Shown here in pieces: positions 48,601 through 64,000 of a DNA stretch of 64,000 bases. A program made the translations under genes and the position numbers. The stretch comes from Aquila chrysaetos chrysaetos (Eukaryota; Chordata; Aves; Accipitriformes; Accipitridae), in assembly GCF_900496995.4 (NCBI RefSeq), contig NC_044012.1, positions 62,001-126,000 of the forward strand, read 5' to 3'. Each line of letters starts with the position of its first letter. Positions within the stretch are counted from its first letter, which is position 1. Below the pieces are notes generated by a model. That model did not search any database. It had not been told where the DNA came from and saw only the letters and a program-made list of their open reading frames with translations.

Positions 48601-50757
48601 CCTGCTGCCAGCTCCTTTGGAAGTGAGGACTCAGACACTTCACCTTCATTTGCCCATGAGCTGAGAAGTTCCTTTCTTTCCCAAGGAAAGCACTAGGCAC
48701 GAGGTTGCCTCACTGCCTAGGTCCCCGTGTCTGGGGTAGGTCACCCTCCCCCTAAATATGGCCAGTCCAGACAGTGCAGAGAAGAGCAGAAGCACACTGC
48801 AAGCCTGCTCAAGAGTATACAGCTGGTGGTGCCCAGCTAAGACAGGGAGGATGGCTGTGGATCAGCCATAAAGGCTCTGAGGGAGTTCTACCAAAGCAGT
48901 GCAGACCTTGTCTGAGCATCTGATGAAGAGCAGCGTGTCTTGGCTTCTTCCTTGGCCTCAGTGCTGAAGGGGTTTTCTTTGGCACAAAGCACCTCCAGAC
49001 ACCAGCTTAGGCTAGCTTGTATGGCTGGCAGGGTGCTCTAGGCTACACCCACACTATGACGCAAAGCATCTGAGAGTATGATGCCTGAAAAATGATACTA
49101 GCACATTTGTGGTTTAATGCTAGTTTGCTATTGTAGCAGGGAAAACCTAGGAGTGGTCAAAAGGCAGTGTTATGTTTGCAAAAGATGGCAATAGAGGATG
49201 TGGCCTTGAGAACTCTAAGTATCTTGAGATTTGTGAGCTATATATATATGCCTATGTCACTGGCTCTCTCAGCGTCGCTGGCCAAATGCTGCTGGGCTAA
49301 GAAGAAACAGAATGGTGTTAATCATTGCAGAATATTTGCATGTTAATAGACGTCTCTGAGGGGACTCTGAAAGGAAAGGGGTCCATGAAGCGAGAGCAGT
49401 CTGAAAGGAGCAACTTTCTCTAAAACCAGGATCTGTTCATTAGTAATGGGAATTAAAGCCACAGAACCCAAGATAAGTGGAGAAGAGTTCAAGGAGACAG
49501 GTGTAGTTGATGCAGGACAGCAAAACAATGCAGCAGCATCATGCTGTAAAGGTCTCCAGGCCCAACAGACCCCTCGCACACCACCCTACTTATTATTTGT
49601 CAATGTTTTGTCTTAAGCTGCTCAGATTATTTGGCTCTATTTGGAGGTCTAATAGCATGAAATCTCTGAAGCCATTTACTATTCACCCATAGCCCCAGCT
49701 TCTCTCTCTTTCTTTTTGTTCTGGAATTGCTTTCTTTGAAGGGAAAGGATGTAGCATGGACACTCAGCTGATGTGTTGATGATCTTTTCATAGACTGCTA
49801 TCTTTCTCATATAGATACCTCCCCTCTACTGGAGTACTGGTACCCAGACTTCGTCCTGGGCAGGGGAAGGCGAGGCAATGAGATGTCTGCAGAACCTGGC
49901 AGGAGGTCTGGCAGTGTGTAATCTAGAGCTAGCTCACTTTCCACATCATTGGGGAGGCAGGGTTGACCTGTGAATCCCAATTCAGGACAGGTGAACAGAG
50001 CTGTAGGTGACAACATGAGGCAACTCCGCAAGTCACCGCTCCATCAGTTTCAGAAATGGCTCCCTGAGCCCCTGAAGAGCTCACCAGAACAGGTGGTCCT
50101 ATGGGCGTTATCATCTCTTGACTGTGCAGGCACTCCTGTTTCCACCACATGAGCAGACAGACACCAGGCCACCAGTTCCTTATTACTTTATGGAGCTGAC
50201 GTATTCAGCAATCAGTAGCCCTGGCACTGCTGGCGTGACATGAACACCCTGTACAGTACAAGCGTTTCATGGGGTGCCACCCCCTTCTTCACCGCTGCAG
50301 CAGGAAATTGCCGGCTGCCCCAGCCTTTAATGCTTAGGCACCAGCACCTGGCGTAGCTGGCACCAGTCCAGGGGCAGTGCCTCCCAGCAGCAGCGGGCAT
50401 CAGCACCCTGCACTCTGTCAGGGGCTGTGGGGGAGAGGCTGTGAGGGCCAACAGGCAGGTGCAGACAGGGCTGTTCTGTGGGGAAGGGCCAGGCCACACA
50501 GCAAGCCTCTGGCATCAGCAGGGCAGGAGTAGCCAGCTCACCTGTGCCAGGCTTGCAGGGCCCATCCTGCCCTCAGGGCCTGGTGGGTGCCTTTGAGGTC
50601 TGAAGCGCTCTCACCATGCCCCTGCTGGTGACAGGGCAGGCCCTGGGCAGCCAGCTGCAAGGCAGAGGCAGGTCTGGGGCACTGCATCACCATGGTTTGA
50701 GTGAGGGTGACCCACACAGCAGCCAAGACAGACCTGGCACAACAGGAGCACAGTGCA
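45619..50757. other. Intergenic region downstream of TAT
   Basis: GC content rises from about 47.5 kb onward. Several long chance open frames (such as 47524-48147 minus) have no recognisable domain or conserved motif. No element or RNA gene recognised. Confidence 0.55.
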
Positions 50758-50777
50758 GGGACGGGCACGTCAGAATG

Positions 50778-50783
50778 TTTATT
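50778..50783 (-). terminator. TAT: TAT polyadenylation signal AATAAA
   Basis: The minus strand reads AATAAA about 505 bases after the TAT stop, the first clear canonical signal downstream. The implied 3' UTR is about 0.53 kb (roughly 50760-51287). Confidence 0.65.
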
Positions 50784-51287
50784 AATAAAAAAAGTCACAA
50801 TAACTTACTCCCTTTGTCACACAAAGGGCTCGGTATAAAGAGCTGTGGCCTCCTAAGGTAACACAGGTAAGTGAGAGGTGGGTACTCTTCTCTTGTGCTC
50901 CGAGACAGTTGCCTTCTCCTGTCCCCAAGGGGAAGTGCAGCCAGCACAGGAGCTACTGGCCACATGGGGCCTAGCACAGGAGCAGCCACATGCCCCTGCC
51001 TGCAGCTGGTTTGCAGGCAGCACAGTCCAACACAGGGTGCACATGCAGAATATATGGAGACCACGGGCACTGGATGCCAGAGGGTGTGCGAGCTGCAGTG
51101 GTGGAAGAAAGAGAAGTGGCTGCTTCTTCCCATAGTGCTGAAGGGTCTGTGGAGCACAAAAAGTGAAGTAGTAGGACAGCAGCTGCTTGCAGGCAGGGGG
51201 ATGTGGGGCTGGCTGGAAGCAGCCCTGCCTGCCTCGCTGCTGCCTCACACAAGGTCTAGCCTGGCAGAGGGGGGAGGTCAGCTGTGG

Positions 51288-58740
<7,453 letters not shown>

Positions 58741-58748
58741 CCTGAGAG

Positions 58749-61700
58749 CTGTCAGTGTGAAGTGGATTTCCTGGGCTTAGTTAACATATGCCAAACAAGG
58801 GATCTGCTGTTTGGGGACACAGCCCATGACTCTCCAGAAGTAAAACTTCTGAAAGCTGTAGACCCTACCTACTGCCTATGACAACTCAGTCAGCAGCAGC
58901 AAGTAGGGCTGTGTTCAGGTCCAGGATGGAGTGAAACCCCAGACATAAGTGAGAGCACAATGCAATGGGAAAGATAAAGGCACCTCTCTGTGCTAGCTGC
59001 ACCACTGCCTAGCATGGACTTGCTGTGCTGAGGAGGAGCAGGCCCTGCTAAAGCCAGCAGTCAAGAGTTAGCAGCATGTTGTAGTCACTGCTTGACTGCA
59101 GATTCAATGTTCCACTGACAGAAGGTCAGGGCCAGGACACCCCCCTCCTCCCCCAGCTATCAACTTGCACACCTCAAGCTGCAACCACAAGGATCAGCTC
59201 ACTGTGTGTGTTCACATCCAGGAAGTCCCTCCAGTCTGTGGACAGAAACGCAGCACTGTTTAAATCAGATCTCAGATGCCAAAAAGGTAGTTCTGGTCCA
59301 ATGTTATCAGGATGCCCTGGGCAGCGGCAGGGTATAGGTTACAGACACTTGCCTCTGTCAGCGGAGCAACAGCCCAGCCCAGAGACCCTAGATCAAAAGG
59401 CAATGCTTAGAAAATGGAGCAAGACTGGTACAGCCAAGAGGAAAATCAGGGAGGTGGTGGCACTACCCTAAGCAAAGGGCCTGTAGTCTTGGGCAAGGCT
59501 GGGTAACAAGCAAGGCACAGCAGAGGAACAGGTGCCTTCTAGGCCCAAAACCACACACAAAAGTGACTCACACACCCCAGCATGTATACCCAGAGCACAA
59601 GCCAGACCCAGCCAGCAAAAGCCTTACTTACAAACTGCTGCTGACTCAGGGCTTTCCACCTGCAGAATGTTAGGAATAGGGCACAGGACAGGCAGAGACC
59701 TCCTGAGCCAGCAAGCCTGTTATTGCTGATACCAGCACACTATCTTGTAATCCTGCCACAAACTGCTTATGCTCTCTGTACTGCCCTATTTCTCTGCTCC
59801 ACTGAAAGGCAATTCAGTGAACAGTGGCCCTTTCTTGATGGTAATGACTTAGCTCCATGCTCGCAGATATTCACAACACAGGTACCCCTTCCTTGCTGCA
59901 GAGACTGAGCTGGAAGGGTTGTAGTATTGGCTGGTTCAGGCAGGATTTGCCATCTGAACAAACTTCTCACTGTTTCAGTGAAGTTTGCACCTAGAGATGC
60001 CCCATGCTGCTGCAGTTACTCTGCCAGCAGTGCCTCATTAGCCTGTTTACAGCAACTCAGGCTGATCTAACAGGGTCACAAAGCAAGACTTAAGCTTCTC
60101 TGCTGCTAATACTTTCTGGGTCTCCTTTCGACCAAAAGAAAGGCAGCTGCAGAAACATGCAGCCAGGATACATAAAAACTGAGTAGAGAAATGAGCCATA
60201 TATCTCAGTTCAACAGCAGGGCTGAGTCCCAAATGCACAGTGCAGAGTCTATCCCAGCGGAGCCTTCACACCACTCTGCAACATGGTTCTCATGCAAAGG
60301 GGAGATGCAGACACAGGCACAATAGATGCCTTCAATGTAGGCAGCCAGGAAAGATCTCCCCACCTGTCCCCCTGAAAGAAGCAAGGTACTAGAGCATAGC
60401 ACTTTACCTTCTACAGCACAGAGAGGAAGACACCAACAAGCTTGGGGGTCCAGTCCCTACTTTTCATCCAGGATAAATCCCCTTGAGAAGAAATTCCTGC
60501 AAATTCATGCCCATGAAATAAGCCCCAAAACTGGGCGTTGGGACTGAATTGTTTAGCCATTGGCTCACAGAGAGGGCTGCTCTCCCCACCCAAAACCGCC
60601 CTCTCCTCCCCATTGCAACTGTGTTAACTTCAAACAGCTGGAACATGCCTGCACATTAACTCTTTCTGGGGGCAGCCTACAGAGGGACACAGCTTGGCTT
60701 CCTGGAGGCCCTGGGCTGTCACCCTTTGGCACCACTTCCCTCAGCCCTCAAAGACTGCGGGGAGCAAATCTGCACAGAGTCCAGGTAGTCCAGCCCTAGC
60801 ACCTTGTAATGCACCAAGAGTGGGTTGATGGACCCCAAAGCCTGCGGAAAGCATCAGTCTGTCCTGACCTCAAAGGCTCTGGGCTCCCAGTGCACCAGCT
60901 GAGAAAGGACAGTTTGTGGCATCATTACAATCGGGAGACATCTTACTCCATAGGCTGAAGGGAGGCAGGCACTTCCCTAGCTGGTGTCTTTGAGGCACCA
61001 GGACCTGAAGGGTTAAAGGAAGCTCAAGTTGCCATAGGTTTAGGGTTTTTTTTTTCTTTTTTCTTTTTTTTTTTTTTCCGGTCACTGCAAGGCCCAAGCA
61101 AACTCATAATTTTGGCAATTCATCAGAAATTATGCAATTCTTCCCGCTCTGATGGTACTGCAAAGCACAGATGACACCATTCCCAGAAGGCCCTTTTTTG
61201 CTAAGTGATGTGAAATCTATGCCTTCCTGTCCCTTGACTCCTGCAGGCCTGGGAGAAATGAGAGGCATCTGCACCCTCCCTGTCTTCCAAGGGCTGCTCC
61301 AAGTCTTCCCTTCCTGCCTTGGCAGCAAATGGCCGGAGATCAAAGAGTGGCTCAGGGACAAGAGGGATCCTGCTAATCTTCTTGCACCCAGACTGTTGAT
61401 GCCTTCATTGCAGAGGCCAGCGTTCACTGTGATTTTTGCCTGTTTACACCTGCTCCTGCGTGGGAGGAGGAGGGACCACTTGCACTCAACCCATGCTCAC
61501 TACACCACCAGCAATAGGGCTGCACCTCCCTATGCACAAACAGTGGCTCTTTCCCTCAGTGTTGGGGCTGGGGTGATGCTGCTGGGGAGTCATGGCCTGC
61601 CATTGACCACAGTGCTGCAATGGGCACTGCTGAGGCCACAGTGGGGGCCAGGGACTCGAGGCTGGAGGCAGGGTGGGAGGTGGTAGGGTGCAACCAGCGG

Positions 61701-64000
61701 GTCTGGCCAGGGTCCTCACCTCCAGACTGGCTGGCAGGCCTCTCACAGTAGCTTTGGACAAGGAATAGCACCTTTCAAAAACACTCCTGAAACCAGGACA
61801 ACTCCACAGAGAAATGTCTTGTGTTGAAACTGCTTGGACTCTGCTGAGAGCTGCACAGTTCCAGACTATTTTCTCTCTTCTTTTTACTGAAGCCTGACAT
61901 GAGTGACCTTCAGAAGTTCATGCAGACCCTCTCCAAGCACATATGGGTTATTGTCTCGCTTACCCCAGCTGGCCCCATCTCTGGCCATGCTGCAGCCCTG
62001 CCAGAGTTAAATGTGGCATTGGGAGGCCTCAAGGACGATGCTGCATGTTCTGCCTAGCAACAACCCTGAAGCTGACGCAACCAGAGCTCTACCCATAATA
62101 CTGTACACAGCAGTGGGGTTCAGGGGAGGGCACAGTGGAAGCCTGCTGCCAAGAGGGGAAAAAAAAAAAAAATGTGGCTCTGGAGACATAAGTAGACCCA
62201 CTTACATAAGGCTGAGGACCTGGCCAGAAGCAGGGGGAGGACAGTGGCGTACAATGGGGTCAGTGGTTTCTTCTGCTATTGCTATGCCTTTCTCCTCTCT
62301 CTGCATGACTTCAGTCCTTCTCTGGATGCTCTCACATGGGGTCTGCAGCCCCCCACCACCTTGTGCACAGAGCCTCCCAGGGCTGAAGCATGAGCTCACA
62401 GCTCAGCACTTCATATTCTACAACTATGGCCAAGACACCCCTTGTGTGGTGCTGTGAAAGAGGTGGCCATACCCTGCAGGATGCATTTCTGCCAGCAAGG
62501 CTGCTGGCTGTCTTGACTGTCAGGACTTCTGTACCCCACTAGTCCTGACTAGCCTCCCCCCCTGCAGTTTGCTCCTCTACCTCAGTGGCTCTCCCCCACA
62601 CGTATCTTGTTGCATATCTCTTCAGCTCCTTCTTTCTTGTGTAGCTTGAGCAATTTTTGTCTCTTCCTAGGGGAAGGAGAAACTGTGATGGCTTCAATGC
62701 TTTTTAGTACTGCCTTACTCTGGTACCAGGATGGCCCAGTCCCGTTTCTCTGAACAGAGGCCAAGCCAGCAAGAGCAAGCAGTTCCCTCTTCCAGTACCA
62801 GCCACAGTTACAAAGCAGGACTGACAAATGGCTGCTTGAGTGGAGCACAGGCTCAGGCAACGCTGAACTGACAAACCTGTGTCTCTGTCATGCTGCAGGT
62901 AGGACATGCACCAGTAAAGTTTTGCCCATATGCCCTGCACCCCCATTCAGGGTGTGCTGCTACAGGGACAGACATCCAACTGATACTCTGCACAAAAATC
63001 CACCAAGGTCAATAGCAAATAACTTTACCAGTTACCGCCTCACATTTTGCTTTTATTTTCAGCAGTTTCTGTCTGCTCCTTTCTGACACTGGTACAGCCC
63101 CAACCAGTTCAGGGCTGGTATCCACAAATACGCGTGTGGCCTAATCCCTGTTTGGTCTCTGCATTTCCAGTTGAATCAGCTTTTAATAACCAAATATGTG
63201 ATTTTTTTTCCTTTTTCTTTTTTTCATCAATTTATCGTTAATCTCTCATTTAGATGAGCAAACAGCCATGAAGCCTCCTTGGCTCTCATTAATTTTGTGA
63301 CTGTTTATGGATTCCCACAGCATACTTATCTCTATAACACTGCGGCAGGTCTCCTGAAATGCAAGGGACAAACCTTGTCTGTTACAGGTCAGGTCCCATG
63401 GGCACTCTGAAAATGTACATATTCACAGTTAAATCTGCCTGGTGGTGTGGACGGGACTGCTGTGCCAAACCTACATATATCTGTATGAGTCTCTGATGAA
63501 ACTGCAATGATGGTTGTGCCTCCAGCAATCTTAATTGCCCAGCATTCACTTGAAATGGAGCATAGCACCCGTTATCTCTTTGCATAATCAGAGCAGAGAG
63601 CTCAAAAAAACCCCAGCTAGATTCTACAAAGCTGTGCAAACATTGTGTTTAACAGCAGGAAGATGACACAACCCACAGAAGAGGGACTCAAAGCCAGGAA
63701 CCAAGTGACTCAAAAATATACAGTAGCTACTTTATCTATCTGCCTGTACTTAGGATCAATTCTGATTTGATCTCAGAAATGAAAATAGGAAAGACATTAA
63801 AAGGCAAATTGCAGAGTCTAGCTAGAGAAGCCTCATTCTGGAAAAGTAGCCTGTGTATAGCAAGCAGTTTGCAGGGTGCTCTTGCCAGCTATGTGAGCTG
63901 GGCTTTGGAAAGGGGAGCACTGGCACCTGGGGCCTGTCTGATCTGTGCGCTTCTTTTGAAAGTACAACAAGGTGGTTCACACCGTGCATGAATGCAGGGC
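58749..64000. other. TAT upstream region
   Basis: Should hold the TAT non-coding first exon, promoter and liver/glucocorticoid control regions (known in mammals), but I could not identify them with confidence. A short A13 run lies at about 62160-62172. No further gene is recognisable up to the window edge. Confidence 0.5.
61046..61078. repeat. T-rich homopolymer tract
   Basis: A run of T broken by single C bases, followed by CCGG. It may be a retroposon poly(A) tail on the minus strand, but no element body was recognised beside it. Confidence 0.8.

Overview
This is a vertebrate nuclear window, and almost certainly a bird. Protein-coding genes are split into short exons with GT-AG introns. 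CpG islands sit at promoters, CR1 LINE fragments (the dominant avian retroposon) lie on both strands, and there is a solo LTR of the ERVL-like type that is common in neoavian birds. No operons, CRISPR arrays or plasmid features are present. Exon coordinates were worked out by hand from conserved protein sequence, splice consensus and reading phase. For ADAT1, KARS1 and TERF2IP the exon phases agree exactly from end to end.

Layout. 1-14.2 kb: ADAT1 (tRNA adenosine deaminase 1), minus strand, seven coding exons; the last exon(s) lie off the left edge. A 2.3 kb dead CR1 sits in one intron. 14.2-14.85 kb: ADAT1 CpG-rich promoter. 14.87-26.4 kb: KARS1 (lysyl-tRNA synthetase), minus strand, 14 coding exons for the cytosolic form plus an alternative upstream exon that encodes a mitochondrial presequence. 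One KARS1 intron carries a CR1 split by a solo LTR. 26.46-28.2 kb: TERF2IP (RAP1, shelterin), plus strand, head-to-head with KARS1 with only 57 bp between the two start codons. 28-35 kb: intergenic with a CR1 fragment. 35.3-36.4 kb: a GlcNAc-6-O-sulfotransferase, best matched to CHST4, minus strand, single coding exon. 36.5-50.7 kb: about 14 kb with no recognisable gene and one old CR1. 51.3-58.7 kb: TAT (tyrosine aminotransferase), minus strand, 11 coding exons, one of which carries a one-base frameshift in this sequence. 58.8-64 kb: TAT upstream region, nothing recognised.

Functionally, ADAT1 and KARS1 both act on tRNA (editing of A37 in tRNA-Ala, and lysylation). TERF2IP is a telomere protein that shares a promoter with KARS1. 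CHST4 and TAT are an unrelated pair that is also adjacent in mammals. The window therefore joins two blocks, ADAT1-KARS1-TERF2IP and CHST4-TAT, that to my knowledge lie about 4 Mb apart on human 16q. I did not find an undescribed molecular system. The items most worth checking are the TAT frameshift, the form of the KARS1 mitochondrial exon, and the block junction.
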